Assembly (NCBI GenBank): GCA_014237465.1
Contig: JABZFM010000005.1
Span: 62,001 to 126,000 of the forward strand
Direction of reading: 5' to 3'
From: Desulfobacteraceae bacterium
Lineage (GTDB): Bacteria; Desulfobacterota; Desulfobacteria; Desulfobacterales; Desulfosalsimonadaceae
DNA: 64,000 bases
Shown: piece after piece, positions 32,158-42,448 of the stretch
Position numbering within the stretch: position 1 is the stretch's first letter
Layout of the letters: each line of letters starts with the position of its first letter
Made by a program: the position numbers and the translations under genes
Notes under the pieces: generated by a model
What the model saw: only the letters and a program-made list of their open reading frames with translations
Told to the model about the DNA's origin: nothing
The model's database searches: none

Positions 32158-35100
32158 TTATGCGGCTTTTCTCACCGGTAAACTCCGTTTTGGCTGCCGG
32201 TGCAGCTGAAAAGCAAACCGATTGACCCGGCGGGTATCTAATGGGGTCCCGTCATCATAGAAGAAATAAAACGAAATATCCCGGTGATGGCGCAGCAGGC
32301 TTTCCTCTACAAGGGAGTTGTCACACCCCCAGCAGCTGGTCATGAGAACACCGTCATAGGCCCCGGTGTCCCAGTAATGCAGCACGCTTCCCACGACCTG
32401 GCCCGCACCGCCCAAGGTTTTGGGATCAATAATATCAGATGACCGCTGCAGTACCGCCGGCATATCCGGCATGGGCAGCCAGGGATGGAGTTTTCCGGCC
32501 ATTTTGTAAAGACTTTCTCTGATCATCACCATGACCTTGAGATACGAGGCATTCTGGCGCTCGGTGGCTTTTCGACCGAAAATCAGAGGGGGATGCATGC
32601 GGGCCAGAAATTCTAAAAAATCACACATGGGTTCGGCTACGGACCGGATCTTTTGCTCGCTCAACCGGTCAAAAAGACCGCAGTTGGCCACGTCATTTCC
32701 TTTGGCCATGGGGTCGCCTGAAACAAAAATGGTCCGGAATTCGGACGCGTCCCCGGCCTGCTGCTCCATACGGTAAAACGCCCGGGCCGCCTGTTTGATA
32801 ATCTTCCTGAGCCGTGTCCAGTGATACCCTTTCTGTGCCGTTCCTTTAAAACCGATTTTTGAAGACCGTGCAACAAGTTCCACAATGGCTTTGCTGTATC
32901 GGTGATACACCTCCCGGGCCTCGCCCAGCGTGGCTTCAACCGCCTGATGGTAAAGAAAAAACTGCCGCAGAATATCCATGCCGGTGAGTCCGGCAATCAG
33001 GCGGGCCGCCATGCCCGGGCCACCGGCGATCATGAGCGAGGCCACGGAAATCCGGTCATGCAGTCCCATGCGGTTCACCGAAAGCCGGTCTTTGATCCCG
33101 TACATCCCCGCCCGACAGATCTGCCCGGAGAGCTGCACCAGCCGAATATGCTGTGGCGCTTCCTGTCCTCCGGCGGTCTTTTCATTCTTGACGGATTCCA
33201 AATACTCCCGAAACGCCCCCCAGATCAGCTGATAAGACATACACTCCTTTCCGGAGCAGTCCGGTTTGCCCAGGCGACAGTTTTCTTCCGAAACCGGCGG
33301 GGCCGAGATCGCATCATACCCATAGGAACGGTACACGGCGGCAAAAAGGTCCCCAAGATAATCCAAACTGCTGAAAAACACGTACCGGATGTTTTTATCC
33401 AGATATTTACCCCGGTGCACGCCGGATTCCACATAAGAAACAATGCGGCCATGATCGACCGGTGCTGTTTTGCTTTCTTCATCCATATGCTGCTTAACGG
33501 ACTGCAAAAACGCCTGAATCCGCGTAACAAACCCTGCCGCACCGCCATGGCCGTCACTTTCCAGAATCGTATGCGGGTATCCCGCAAGCAGGGACTGAAA
33601 GACCTGTTCGGTAAAAGACGCCGGGCCGCATCCAAAGGACGCCAGCATCAGGGGAAAGGCGGATTGAGTTTCCTTTGCCGACAATGCTGCCCGCAAATAC
33701 CGGTTGGCATCTGCCCAGTAAATTCGCTTCATTTCCGGCGTGTCTTTGGCAATGGGAAAACAATCCATGGGAATGGCCATGGCCCCGTTCCGGCGCAGGA
33801 TATCGGGAATTTTCGAGTTTGCCGCCTTGTCGTGGATCACATGCTGCGACCCGCAGACCACCACCGGGGCAATCTTGTTGGCCACGGCGTAATCTATCGC
33901 TTTTTGACCGATCTCTCCCAAGGCTGCTTCAAAGGTCTTTTGTGCTTTTGCCCCTTTTTCAACTGCTGCGGCGACGTTTGATTTGTCCGCCCCCAGCGCC
34001 GTTGCCAATGCCGTAAGACTTTCAACTACAGACGGTTCAGTGAGCCCGTTTTCCAGATACAACCGGGGACGAATCACGGTGATCTCTTTTCCGCGGGCCT
34101 TTAATGATTGTTCAATTACTTCCGGCATGGCCTGCTCAGTAACACATGCGATGCCGCCCGGACCTTCCCGGTCGAAAAATTTCATGATTTTGGGAAAAAA
34201 CAGGTACGGACTGTCGGTATCACAGATGGAATACGCGATTTTAACCGGTCCGCAGGAATCAAAACTATTGCACAAGTGCTCTCCCTGGGCCAGTGATTTG
34301 GAATTTGACTTTAACACTTCAACCGAAAACCCGAGTTCCCGCACCACGGTTGATAAAAACGGCAGAAATCCGCCAATGGGACCGGTCATGGGAATGGCCA
34401 CCTTCGCACCTGTTTTAGCTTTGGATTTAGCTTTGGTATCATCTTCTTCATCTGCCGTTTCAAATGCGGCCAGCAGCTGCGCCCGCTCTTCAAAAGGATT
34501 GGGCGCATCTTTTTCCAATTTCGGCATGGCCGCGGAAACAATTTCATACTTGGGACAGGCGCCGCCTGAAGTGGCCGTCTTTATAATATCCCCAAACTGA
34601 ATAGTTGTGCGTTCAATGGGGCACATGGTCCGGCAGTCAGCATCCTTGCAGGTAAATTCGGACAGTTCGATAATTTCTGCTACCAGAAAATCATCCAATG
34701 TCAAACCAGGCGATAATAGCAGGGCTTCTTTTCCCATGTCCTCAACAGCACACAGGCCGATGCCCCAGGCTCCCATTGCACCCGGATTGGGCGGCACCAC
34801 GATGTCACGCCCGGTTACCGAAGCCAGGGTCCATGCCAGACAATCATTGGACGCGGGCTTTCCCTGGAAAAAAATCTTTTCCCCCAGCTGGCGCTGACCC
34901 ATCACCCGGTTTAAATAGTTATAAATAACCGAATACTGGAACCCCGCAAAAATATCGCCGACTGAAAAACCTTCTTTTAAAGCATCAGCGCCGGCTTCGG
35001 CAATATAGACCGTGCACATTTGGCCCAGGTCCGGCGGTCTTTTGGCGGCGGCCGCCATTGCAGCGAACCGGCCGATATCATCCACATCATAGCAGTTGGC

Positions 35101-36585
35101 CTGTTCTTCCAGAAAAGAGCCGGTCCCGGCGCTGCACGCCTTGTTCATATCACTTTCAATAATCCGGCCCCCGCTGACACGGACATACTTGGCATCCTGG
35201 CCGCCGATCTCGATGATGGACATATCCTTTCCTTGATCCGGGTCACAGGAGATTGCCGCAGTGGCATGGGCGACGATTTCATTTAACACGCTGATCCGGT
35301 CCGCATGGCCGTTTTCATCCTGGAACACGGTCCGTGCGAGGGTGGCCACGGCCTCACGACCCGACCCGGTAAGCCCCACGGCCCGCACATCGGGTTTGCC
35401 GGCATCCAGTATGGCGGAAACCAGCCGTCGGGCCGCGTCAACCGGATTGCCCCGGGTGCTGTCATACACATCCATCAATGGCTCGCCGGTATCAATAGCG
35501 GTGAGCACTGCCTTGGCCCCGGTGGACCCCAGGTCCAGCCCCAGGACCGACGGCTGATTTTCCCAGTCAGCCACCCTTGCAATATCGGCCATCACCGTCA
35601 CCCGGTCTTTAAATGCCGACGCAGGGGACAACACCGTAAACCGCTTTTCCTGGATGTCAATCAACAATTCCGGGTCTTTGGGCAGAGTCGTTGTAGCTTT
35701 TGGCATAGCATTTGGCGCCGCATGAGCGGTCGCGATCCGGTCTGCAGCAATTCGGGCCGCGCCTTCGGCTTCAAAGGTGAGGCGGTTTTCAGGAAGCACC
35801 ACGGTCTTGCCGGTGGCATCAGAAAATGCATCCACAAAGGATTGAATACGCGTCAGCCCGCCGATGAGATATGCCGGCCCGCTGGTATTGTTTTTCGCCA
35901 GCAGCCCGGCCGTACTTCCCGCAACAGACCCAAAAAAGCCTTTAAACAATTCGCGGGCCGGTTTTCCCTGGTTGGCGTAATGGGTCATCTCGCTTTTTGC
36001 AAAAACCGAACATCGGGCGGTAATGGGAATACTTTTTTCGGCAGACACAGCCAGTTCATCCGCGGCGTCAATCTCCAGCCCAAAGCGATTCGTCATTTTG
36101 GCAATATTTTCCCCTGCTCCGGAAGAACACTTGTCGTTTTCAAGAAACTGATAAAAAAACCGCGACGAATTTTGCCGGTCAAGCGAGCCAGATGCATCTG
36201 ATGCCTTTGGCGCATTCGCCCCGGAACCGCCATCGGCCGGACGGCGGGCCAGCACGCTATAGCCTCTGGCGCCCACGCTGACAAGGTTCATCTCATCCGG
36301 TGCCGCAGCATCAGCCTCTATGGCAGCTTCCTGACAGGCATCTTCAGGAAAAACCAGCACCGGTTCCTTCAGTTCACCGGCATAAAGTCCGGTAGCGCCC
36401 AGTGCCGTGCATTGCCCCACATTATTTTCACGGTACCATTTTTTAAAAACTTCAAATGGATTCCCCTCATGGGAAATATGCGCAGTGCTTTCCACGTCAA
36501 AACTGCCGTCTCCCTTCACTTTCGCTATTACAAAACTTGCAGATGCCTTGCCCAGGTCACACCCTGCGATTTTTATCGTCATCAT
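32158..36585 (-). CDS. Giant 2-hydroxyacyl-CoA dehydratase activase (BadF/BcrA/HgdC family)
   Basis: This 1475-residue protein joins two ASKHA-type ATPase domains. The first (about 1-290) begins [18 protein letters not shown] and has its cluster-type Cys in [12 protein letters not shown]. The second (about 345-610) begins [15 protein letters not shown] and has [11 protein letters not shown]. Then comes a DUF2229 region (about 730-960) and a C-terminal HgdB-like part. Such activases use ATP to push an electron into 2-hydroxyacyl-CoA dehydratases or benzoyl-CoA reductases through a [4Fe-4S] cluster at the dimer interface. Large fusions of this type are common in Desulfobacteraceae. No target enzyme gene is nearby, so the substrate is open. 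Confidence 0.88.
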   Translation of the reverse strand: MMTIKIAGCDLGKASASFVIAKVKGDGSFDVESTAHISHEGNPFEVFKKWYRENNVGQCTALGATGLYAGELKEPVLVFPEDACQEAAIEADAAAPDEMNLVSVGARGYSVLARRPADGGSGANAPKASDASGSLDRQNSSRFFYQFLENDKCSSGAGENIAKMTNRFGLEIDAADELAVSAEKSIPITARCSVFAKSEMTHYANQGKPARELFKGFFGSVAGSTAGLLAKNNTSGPAYLIGGLTRIQSFVDAFSDATGKTVVLPENRLTFEAEGAARIAADRIATAHAAPNAMPKATTTLPKDPELLIDIQEKRFTVLSPASAFKDRVTVMADIARVADWENQPSVLGLDLGSTGAKAVLTAIDTGEPLMDVYDSTRGNPVDAARRLVSAILDAGKPDVRAVGLTGSGREAVATLARTVFQDENGHADRISVLNEIVAHATAAISCDPDQGKDMSIIEIGGQDAKYVRVSGGRIIESDMNKACSAGTGSFLEEQANCYDVDDIGRFAAMAAAAKRPPDLGQMCTVYIAEAGADALKEGFSVGDIFAGFQYSVIYNYLNRVMGQRQLGEKIFFQGKPASNDCLAWTLASVTGRDIVVPPNPGAMGAWGIGLCAVEDMGKEALLLSPGLTLDDFLVAEIIELSEFTCKDADCRTMCPIERTTIQFGDIIKTATSGGACPKYEIVSAAMPKLEKDAPNPFEERAQLLAAFETADEEDDTKAKSKAKTGAKVAIPMTGPIGGFLPFLSTVVRELGFSVEVLKSNSKSLAQGEHLCNSFDSCGPVKIAYSICDTDSPYLFFPKIMKFFDREGPGGIACVTEQAMPEVIEQSLKARGKEITVIRPRLYLENGLTEPSVVESLTALATALGADKSNVAAAVEKGAKAQKTFEAALGEIGQKAIDYAVANKIAPVVVCGSQHVIHDKAANSKIPDILRRNGAMAIPMDCFPIAKDTPEMKRIYWADANRYLRAALSAKETQSAFPLMLASFGCGPASFTEQVFQSLLAGYPHTILESDGHGGAAGFVTRIQAFLQSVKQHMDEESKTAPVDHGRIVSYVESGVHRGKYLDKNIRYVFFSSLDYLGDLFAAVYRSYGYDAISAPPVSEENCRLGKPDCSGKECMSYQLIWGAFREYLESVKNEKTAGGQEAPQHIRLVQLSGQICRAGMYGIKDRLSVNRMGLHDRISVASLMIAGGPGMAARLIAGLTGMDILRQFFLYHQAVEATLGEAREVYHRYSKAIVELVARSSKIGFKGTAQKGYHWTRLRKIIKQAARAFYRMEQQAGDASEFRTIFVSGDPMAKGNDVANCGLFDRLSEQKIRSVAEPMCDFLEFLARMHPPLIFGRKATERQNASYLKVMVMIRESLYKMAGKLHPWLPMPDMPAVLQRSSDIIDPKTLGGAGQVVGSVLHYWDTGAYDGVLMTSCWGCDNSLVEESLLRHHRDISFYFFYDDGTPLDTRRVNRFAFQLHRQPKRSLPVRKAA

Positions 36586-36787
36586 AGGTCTCCTATATAT
36601 AATTTATTGAGGTTGATCAGATTATTCATCGTAATCAATCAAATGAATCTCTGACTTAATATATACACCTTGACAAGGACAAACAAAAGAGGCATATATG
36701 ACTTAATTCATGCTAAAAGAGACATTGCATCATAAAGGTCTTATTGATGGCACTATATACCACTGTATCAACAAATAACTTCTATAA

Positions 36788-36852
36788 GGTAGGCCGGGTT
36801 TCTTACCCGGCGATTAACAGATTGCATTTGTCGGGAATGGAATCCCGACCTG
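36788..36852. repeat. Paired hairpin repeat
   Basis: Two hairpins, GCCGGGTTTCTTACCCGGC and GTCGGGAATGGAATCCCGAC, are flanked by AGGTAG and CCTGC. This is the style of dispersed GTAGGTCGGG-type intergenic repeats. It fills part of the divergent gap before the GlxA-type gene. Confidence 0.55.
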
Positions 36853-36915
36853 CATTTTATTTCACCGTCAATTATTAAATTATTGGGTATTAAGTTATTT
36901 TGAAGGGAAGATAAT

Positions 36916-37914
36916 ATGGCAAAAATAACCCTGCTGGCAGAAAACAATTGCGTGGCCTCAGCCATTGCCGGATCTGTAGACGCGCTTTCCGTCGCCAATC
37001 TGTGGTGGCTTTATATAAAAAATGACGGCGGCGGACCGCTCTTTGAAACTGAAATCATCTCCATCGACGGGCAGCCGGTGACTGCCCAGGGCGGCATTAC
37101 ATTAATCCCTTTACGAGCAATGCATGAAATTGAAAAAACAGACCTGATTCTGCTGCCGGCATTTCTTCCGCCATTTGATATGGATAATCCGAGAATTAAG
37201 ACCATATGTGAATGGACAAAGCATAATCATAAAAGCGGAAATAAAATTGCCTGTACCTGCACAGGAACATTTCTGCTGGCGGAAACCGGACTTCTAGACG
37301 GACGTATTGCCACAACTAACTGGCAGTTTGCCGAAATCTTCAAACAGCAATACCCGAAGGTGAACCTTCAGGTTAACCGGATTTTAACCGAGGATAACGG
37401 ACTTTATTGTACGGGTGCGGCAACGGCCTTTATGAATCTTTGCCTGCATTTGATTGAAAAATACGGTTCACCGGATCTGGCCTCCAGGTGCGCAAAAGGC
37501 CTGCTCGTTGACACGGACCGGCAAAGCCAGACCCCCTATATTGTTTACGATTTCTGGAAAAATCACTCTGACGAGCAAATCCTGAAGGCACAGCAGTGGA
37601 TGGGAAAAAACTATGAAAACAAATTTTTCATTGATGATGTGGCTGAATCCATCGGGATCAGTCCGCGCCATTTTAAACGCCGGTTTAAAAATGCCACTGG
37701 TGAAACACCCCTTGCCTATCTCCAACGTTTAAGAATTGAAAACGCCAAACGGTTTTTGGAACGTACGCGGGACACCATCAATGAAATCACCTGGAAAGTC
37801 GGGTATGAAGATATCAACTCCTTCCGCCGGCTGTTTATTAAACACACCGGCTTGTCCCCCAAAGCCTACCGGAACAAATTTTCATTAACTTACCGGGATA
37901 AAATGGTGCAATAA
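36916..37914 (+). CDS. GlxA-type transcriptional regulator (DJ-1/PfpI plus AraC HTH)
   Basis: This 332-residue regulator has an N-terminal class I glutamine amidotransferase-like domain (about 1-190) containing NKIACTCTGTFLLAETGLLDG, with a Cys at the nucleophile elbow. A C-terminal AraC double helix-turn-helix follows (about 225-325; SIGISPRHFKRRFKNATGET, VGYEDINSFRRLFIKHTG). Such proteins regulate varied catabolic or stress genes, and the ligand is unknown. GAAGGGAAGATA precedes the start. It is divergent from the dehydratase activase, which may be its target. Confidence 0.9.
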   Translation: MAKITLLAENNCVASAIAGSVDALSVANLWWLYIKNDGGGPLFETEIISIDGQPVTAQGGITLIPLRAMHEIEKTDLILLPAFLPPFDMDNPRIKTICEWTKHNHKSGNKIACTCTGTFLLAETGLLDGRIATTNWQFAEIFKQQYPKVNLQVNRILTEDNGLYCTGAATAFMNLCLHLIEKYGSPDLASRCAKGLLVDTDRQSQTPYIVYDFWKNHSDEQILKAQQWMGKNYENKFFIDDVAESIGISPRHFKRRFKNATGETPLAYLQRLRIENAKRFLERTRDTINEITWKVGYEDINSFRRLFIKHTGLSPKAYRNKFSLTYRDKMVQ

Positions 37915-38048
37915 CCCATACGCGCTAAGTTGTTTTGTAATTCCAATCATACATGTACACATAGAAATGAACAACTCTTATTGATTTGGAGAAATATGAT
38001 ATGATTATGAGCTATATTATGGAAAAGAAGAGTAGGTTATCACCAAAC

Positions 38049-38210
38049 TAGTGTCGCGTTAAAAATGAAATATCGTAAGATTGCACTGCCATTTTTTGTG
38101 TCTGTGAGGCACGACTTGAGGAGCATAGTGGGCTACGTGACTCAAGTCGTAGCGACGCAGTCGCGGAAAATGGCAAAAAAATACGTCAATTCAGAGTTAA
38201 CACGACACTA
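38049..38210. repeat. Palindromic element, family C
   Basis: This 162-bp element has terminal inverted repeats TAGTGTCGCGTTAA and TTAACACGACACTA (one mismatch). Nested inverted repeats inside are CGACTTGAG/CTCAAGTCG and GCCATTTT/AAAATGGC, around a central TAGTGGGCTACGT. It lies in the gap between the GlxA-type gene and rpsF. Confidence 0.8.
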
Positions 38211-38401
38211 TTTCCGGTAAGAAACCCCACCATGCATTGCTGGTCTGTCAGGAATAATAATTTAAAATCAAATCCCAAGATATTTTGAATAATACCCAAT
38301 GATATTAATGATAAATAAAATAAAATTATTTGTTTTTAATATGGATAATAAAATTGAGCCTTTTTGTCAATTTTAAGATACATTCTTTAATTCAAAACTG
38401 C

Positions 38402-38430
38402 TTGACAGTCATTATTGATATTGGTAATAA
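38402..38430 (+). promoter_or_regulatory. Sigma70 promoter of the rpsF operon
   Basis: TTGACA and TAATAA are separated by exactly 17 bp, about 75 bp before the rpsF start. Its position suits a short leader in which S6:S18 autoregulation could act, though I do not see a clear leader motif. Confidence 0.7.
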
Positions 38431-38506
38431 AGAGAGTTTTTAAAATACACTATTATTTATCCTTGCTCTGTATTTTTACAGGGCTTTACACCCAAAAGGA
38501 GGACAC

Positions 38507-38971
38507 ATGAACCATTACGAGACAATATTTATTGTCGATCTTGACACACCGGATGCGGATCAGGAGTCTATTTTTGAGAAGCTGAAATCAATGATTTCTC
38601 AGGACGGTCAGCTGATCATGTTTGATGACTGGGGCAGCAAAAAATTTGCCTATGAAATCCGGAAAAAAAAACAGGGACGTTTTGTCCGTCTGGATTATTG
38701 CGGAGAAGGTGTCCTGGTGGATGAAATTGAACGGCTTTTCCGCCTGGATTATCGGATTTTGAAATTTATGACCGTTCTGCTTGCCAAAGACGTTGATCCT
38801 GAGTCATTAATGCCGGTAGAAGAAGAGGCAAAAGCAGAAACAGAAGCAGTTCAAGCGGAAGAAACAAAAGAGGCATCTGCCCCAGATGAAGCCCCAGATG
38901 AAGCCTCCGATGAAACCGAAGAAACTGAAGAAACCGAAGCCACAGAAACTGAATCAGAAACAGAGGAGTAA
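38507..38971 (+). CDS. rpsF: Ribosomal protein S6 with acidic tail
   Basis: This 154-residue protein begins [20 protein letters not shown] and has the S6 fold over about residues 1-100. From about residue 103 it carries a low-complexity acidic tail of some 50 residues made of short [15 protein letters not shown] repeats. E. coli S6 has a shorter acidic end that is modified by glutamylation. A strong AAGGAGG site precedes the ATG. It leads the operon rpsF-rpsR-DUF2232-rplI. Confidence 0.96.
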   Translation: MNHYETIFIVDLDTPDADQESIFEKLKSMISQDGQLIMFDDWGSKKFAYEIRKKKQGRFVRLDYCGEGVLVDEIERLFRLDYRILKFMTVLLAKDVDPESLMPVEEEAKAETEAVQAEETKEASAPDEAPDEASDETEETEETEATETESETEE

Positions 38972-38976
38972 ATATA

Positions 38977-39222
38977 ATGGCTGGACCACAAAAAAGAAGA
39001 TTTTTTCATCGACGAAAAGTGTGCCGTTTCTGTGCTGACAGCAGCCTGGTAATTAATTATAAAGATGTCAATATGCTGCGATACTTCATTTCGGAACGGG
39101 CTAAAATTATTCCAAGACGTATTTCCGGTACCTGCGCCAAACATCAGCGCGAACTTGCCAGAGCAATCAAACGAAGCAGATCCATCGCCCTGCTGCCGTA
39201 TGTCGGCACACTGGATACGTAA
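38977..39222 (+). CDS. rpsR: Ribosomal protein S18
   Basis: This 81-residue protein carries the S18 core [20 protein letters not shown] and [20 protein letters not shown]. It keeps two N-terminal cysteines (VCRFCAD) and a later Cys, the zinc-type (C+) form. It pairs with S6 on the 30S platform. It starts 5 bp after rpsF. Confidence 0.97.
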   Translation: MAGPQKRRFFHRRKVCRFCADSSLVINYKDVNMLRYFISERAKIIPRRISGTCAKHQRELARAIKRSRSIALLPYVGTLDT

Positions 39223-39270
39223 AAAACCGACTTTCCGGTTATTGAAAATATATACAAGGAGTGAAGGAGG

Positions 39271-40245
39271 GTGGAAACGGCTAATCAAAAAGAAGGTCAT
39301 AAAATTTTATTAAGCGGCATTGCGCTGACCTCACTGATTTGCGCTCTTTCGATTTCCATTCCGATTCTTGGTTTCATGTGTTTCCTCGTTATACCGCTGC
39401 CGGCAATTTACTACCGGATTCGCCTGGGAACAAAAAAAACGGCCATTGTCACTTTTTCTACATTAATATTTTTATTATTGTTTTCCGGAGGATTGTCTGC
39501 TGACCTTTTTTTCATAGCCGGCATGCTCATGCTCGGATTCTCCATGGGAGAATTTATTGAAAAAAATTTGCCGGTTGAAAAATCAATTGGCTACGCATGC
39601 GGCGCTGTTTTATTTGCCGGCACATTCGGCCTGGTATTATACGGCAATATATCGAATCTTGGCCTGATCCGGGTGGTTTCCGATTATATCGGCAAAAACC
39701 TGGAACTGACGCTTGCTTTATATGAAAGCATGGGAATGCCGGAAGAAAGCATCATGATGCTTTCAAATTCGATGGAGCAGATCAGGTATGTGCTGGTAAG
39801 AATTCTGCCTTCACTTTGTGCTGCAGGGCTTATGTTCTCAGGATGGCTGAATCTTTTATTGGCAAAAGCGGTACTCAGAGCCCCAAAAAGTAATTATCAG
39901 TCGTTCGGTCAGTTAAACTCATGGAAGGCGCCTGATTTTCTTGTCTGGGGTGTCATCGGATGCGCGCTGATGCTTTTAGTGCCCAGCATATTTTTAAAGA
40001 TGCTGGGATTAAACGGTATGATTATTTTTACGATAATCTTCTTTTTTCAGGGGATTGCGATTATATCGTTTTATTTTGAAAAAAAGAAAATTCCGCTGGT
40101 ATTCAGGGCGTTATTGTACGGCACGATCATCATTCAGCAAATATTTATACTTGCGATTGCCGGGATTGGTTTTTTTGACGTGTGGCTGAATTTCAGACAA
40201 CTGGGAAACAATAATAACAACAAACAAATTCCTCTATCTTCATAA
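39271..40245 (+). CDS. DUF2232 (YybS-like) membrane protein
   Basis: This 324-residue protein has about eight transmembrane segments and resembles YybS/DUF2232 proteins, which are regularly encoded between ribosomal protein genes rpsR and rplI. The role of the family is unknown; a link to ECF transporter-like membrane folds has been proposed. The start is a GTG with AAGGAG nine bases upstream. It lies 48 bp after rpsR in the same operon. Confidence 0.8.
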   Translation: METANQKEGHKILLSGIALTSLICALSISIPILGFMCFLVIPLPAIYYRIRLGTKKTAIVTFSTLIFLLLFSGGLSADLFFIAGMLMLGFSMGEFIEKNLPVEKSIGYACGAVLFAGTFGLVLYGNISNLGLIRVVSDYIGKNLELTLALYESMGMPEESIMMLSNSMEQIRYVLVRILPSLCAAGLMFSGWLNLLLAKAVLRAPKSNYQSFGQLNSWKAPDFLVWGVIGCALMLLVPSIFLKMLGLNGMIIFTIIFFFQGIAIISFYFEKKKIPLVFRALLYGTIIIQQIFILAIAGIGFFDVWLNFRQLGNNNNNKQIPLSS

Positions 40246-40292
40246 TTTTTTAACAAAAAACTTATGACTTTTATGCTTGCGGAGAATGAAAA

Positions 40293-40736
40293 ATGAAAGT
40301 AATATTAAAAGAAACAATAGAACCATTGGGTATCATCGGCTCAGAAGTTGATGTCAAAAAAGGATTTGCACGCAATTATCTTATCCCTCAGGGAAAAGCA
40401 GTTTTTGCAACCCCGCAGAACCGAAATATCCTTGCACAGGAAAAAGCAAAGCTGGATCTTCAAATCGCCAAAGAACGGGCGACTGCAGAAGAAATGGCTA
40501 AAAAACTTGAAGGGGTTGTCTGCAAAATAACCACTAAAGTTGCCGAAGAAGGCCGTTTATATGGTTCGGTGACAAGCCGAGAAATCATGGATGCCCTTGC
40601 CGCACAGAATATCGATGTGGTCAAACGAATGATATTATTAAAAGAGCCGATTAAAGACATCGGTTCTTACAAAATACCCATCCGGGTATATAAGGATATT
40701 GAACCTGAAATCACCCTCGAAGTTGAAGCAAGTTAA
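40293..40736 (+). CDS. rplI: Ribosomal protein L9
   Basis: This 147-residue L9 begins MKVILKETIEPLGIIGSEVD. It has the N-terminal domain with the GFARNYLIPQGKA motif, a long connecting helix (about 42-75), and the C-terminal RNA-binding domain. It sits on the 50S subunit near the L1 stalk. It ends the rpsF operon, with a strong terminator about 155 bp downstream. Confidence 0.97.
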   Translation: MKVILKETIEPLGIIGSEVDVKKGFARNYLIPQGKAVFATPQNRNILAQEKAKLDLQIAKERATAEEMAKKLEGVVCKITTKVAEEGRLYGSVTSREIMDALAAQNIDVVKRMILLKEPIKDIGSYKIPIRVYKDIEPEITLEVEAS

Positions 40737-40891
40737 GACTCGACAGGGCATCAGAAATTAATCATGATGTTACAGCAGATGATATTAAGATAAGACATAA
40801 AAGATTGATCAATTCCACTGCTGCTCTTTGTTTTTTAGAAAATGATTTGTAATGCCACATGTAAACGGTTCTGTACGTATTCTATAATTCC

Positions 40892-40938
40892 GGCAACGTA
40901 AAATATTGTTTAAAATATTTTACGTTGCCTTTGTTTCG
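40892..40938 (+). terminator. Terminator of the rpsF-rplI operon
   Basis: A perfect 16-bp stem, GGCAACGTAAAATATT with its complement, closes around a short loop and is followed by TTTGTTT. Confidence 0.9.
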
Positions 40939-41002
40939 TCGGAATATCACCGAGCCGACCTTATTGTACATACTCTTTTTTTTTCTTTAGAGCTTTTTGA
41001 CC

Positions 41003-42400
41003 ATGAGCAATACCAGGACTAAAAAAAGTAACTCCCCGCTCAGCAACCTGCCTCCTCAAAATATTGATGCCGAGGAGTCAATTATCAGCGCCATTCTGCT
41101 TGATAACTATACGTTGCTGAACATTCTGGATATCCTTTCCGCGGAAGATTTTTATCGGACCGCGCACCAGAAAATTTTCAGAACCATCACTGAAATGTCC
41201 CACCAGGGAGAGCCCATTGACCTGGTCACCCTGGCAAACGCCTTAAAAAGCGATAATCAGCTGGATGAAATCGGCGGTGCCGTTTATCTAGCAAAACTGA
41301 TGGATACGGCGCCGATTCCCGCCAATGCCGTTGAATACGCCAAAATCATACGGGACAACGCGTCATTACGTCGAATGATCAAAGCGGCCAGCGATATTTC
41401 AAACCGCTGTTTTGACAACACCAAGTCGGTCGATGATGTGATCGATTTTGCAGAAAGCATCATCTTCGATATTGCGGATAATAAAAGCAAACCCTCTTAC
41501 TACCCCCTCAGCAAGGCCATTGATGCAAACATCGATGCACTGGTTGAACGGCGGGGCAATAAATCCCTGATCAGCGGCATATCCACCGGGTTTAAAAAAC
41601 TGGACACATTGACCTCCGGGCTTCAGGGATCGGATCTCATTATCCTGGCTGCCCGGCCGGGTATGGGGAAAACGGCTTTCGCCCTGAACCTTACCCGGAA
41701 TATCGCTGTGAATGCCGAAGTTCCGGTTGTTTTCTTTTCTCTGGAAATGTCAAAAGAGCAGCTCTCCATGAGGCTTCTCTGTTCTGAAGCACGGATTGAT
41801 TCATCCTCCGTGCGGAGAGGATTTTTCAGTGATGAGGACTGGAGCAAGCTGACGGATGCCGCGGATATTTTATCCGAAGCCCCCATTTTCCTTGATGATT
41901 CCTCTGAGCTCACTTCCCTGGACGTGAAAACAAAAGCACGCCGGCTGAAACTTGAGAAAAATATCGGACTGATTATTGTCGACTATCTTCAGCTCATGAA
42001 GCCGAGAAGAGCAATGGACCGACGGGACCTGGAAATTTCCGAGATGTCCCGATCTTTAAAAGCCCTGGCAAAAGAACTGAATATTCCGATTATTGCTCTT
42101 TCCCAGCTGAACCGGCGTCTGGAGGAAAGAAGCGACAAACGTCCCCAACTCTCGGATTTAAGAGAATCCGGCGCACTCGAACAGGATGCGGATATTGTGA
42201 TGTTTATTTACCGGGACGAAGTCTACAATAAGGACGAAAACAACCCGCGAAAAGGGAATGCGGAAATAATCATTGCAAAACATCGCAACGGCCCCACCGG
42301 AATGCAGCAGCTCAAGTTTATGGATTCATATACCCGGTTTGAAAATATTGCTTACGGGTATGAAGAATATGAATCTTCCGGGGAACCGGATTACAACTAA
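41003..42400 (+). CDS. dnaB: Replicative DNA helicase
   Basis: This 465-residue DnaB has the N-terminal DnaG-interacting helical domain (about 15-120; PPQNIDAEESIISAILLDN). The RecA-like helicase domain carries Walker A in LAARPGMGKTAFALN, Walker B in GLIIVDYLQLMKP, and the final arginine region in RESGALEQDADIVMFIYRDE. It unwinds DNA at the replication fork. The ATG at 41003 is preferred to the in-frame TTG at 40997. No intein is present. Confidence 0.96.
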   Translation: MSNTRTKKSNSPLSNLPPQNIDAEESIISAILLDNYTLLNILDILSAEDFYRTAHQKIFRTITEMSHQGEPIDLVTLANALKSDNQLDEIGGAVYLAKLMDTAPIPANAVEYAKIIRDNASLRRMIKAASDISNRCFDNTKSVDDVIDFAESIIFDIADNKSKPSYYPLSKAIDANIDALVERRGNKSLISGISTGFKKLDTLTSGLQGSDLIILAARPGMGKTAFALNLTRNIAVNAEVPVVFFSLEMSKEQLSMRLLCSEARIDSSSVRRGFFSDEDWSKLTDAADILSEAPIFLDDSSELTSLDVKTKARRLKLEKNIGLIIVDYLQLMKPRRAMDRRDLEISEMSRSLKALAKELNIPIIALSQLNRRLEERSDKRPQLSDLRESGALEQDADIVMFIYRDEVYNKDENNPRKGNAEIIIAKHRNGPTGMQQLKFMDSYTRFENIAYGYEEYESSGEPDYN

Positions 42401-42448
42401 ATATAAACATATTGAACTGCATGCGTTTATGGAAATACGTTTTTATCA

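Noticed and set aside
32902-33981. 359-codon plus-strand ORF
   Set aside because: Antisense shadow of the dehydratase activase, with His/Arg/Pro-rich composition typical of GC-rich reverse frames.
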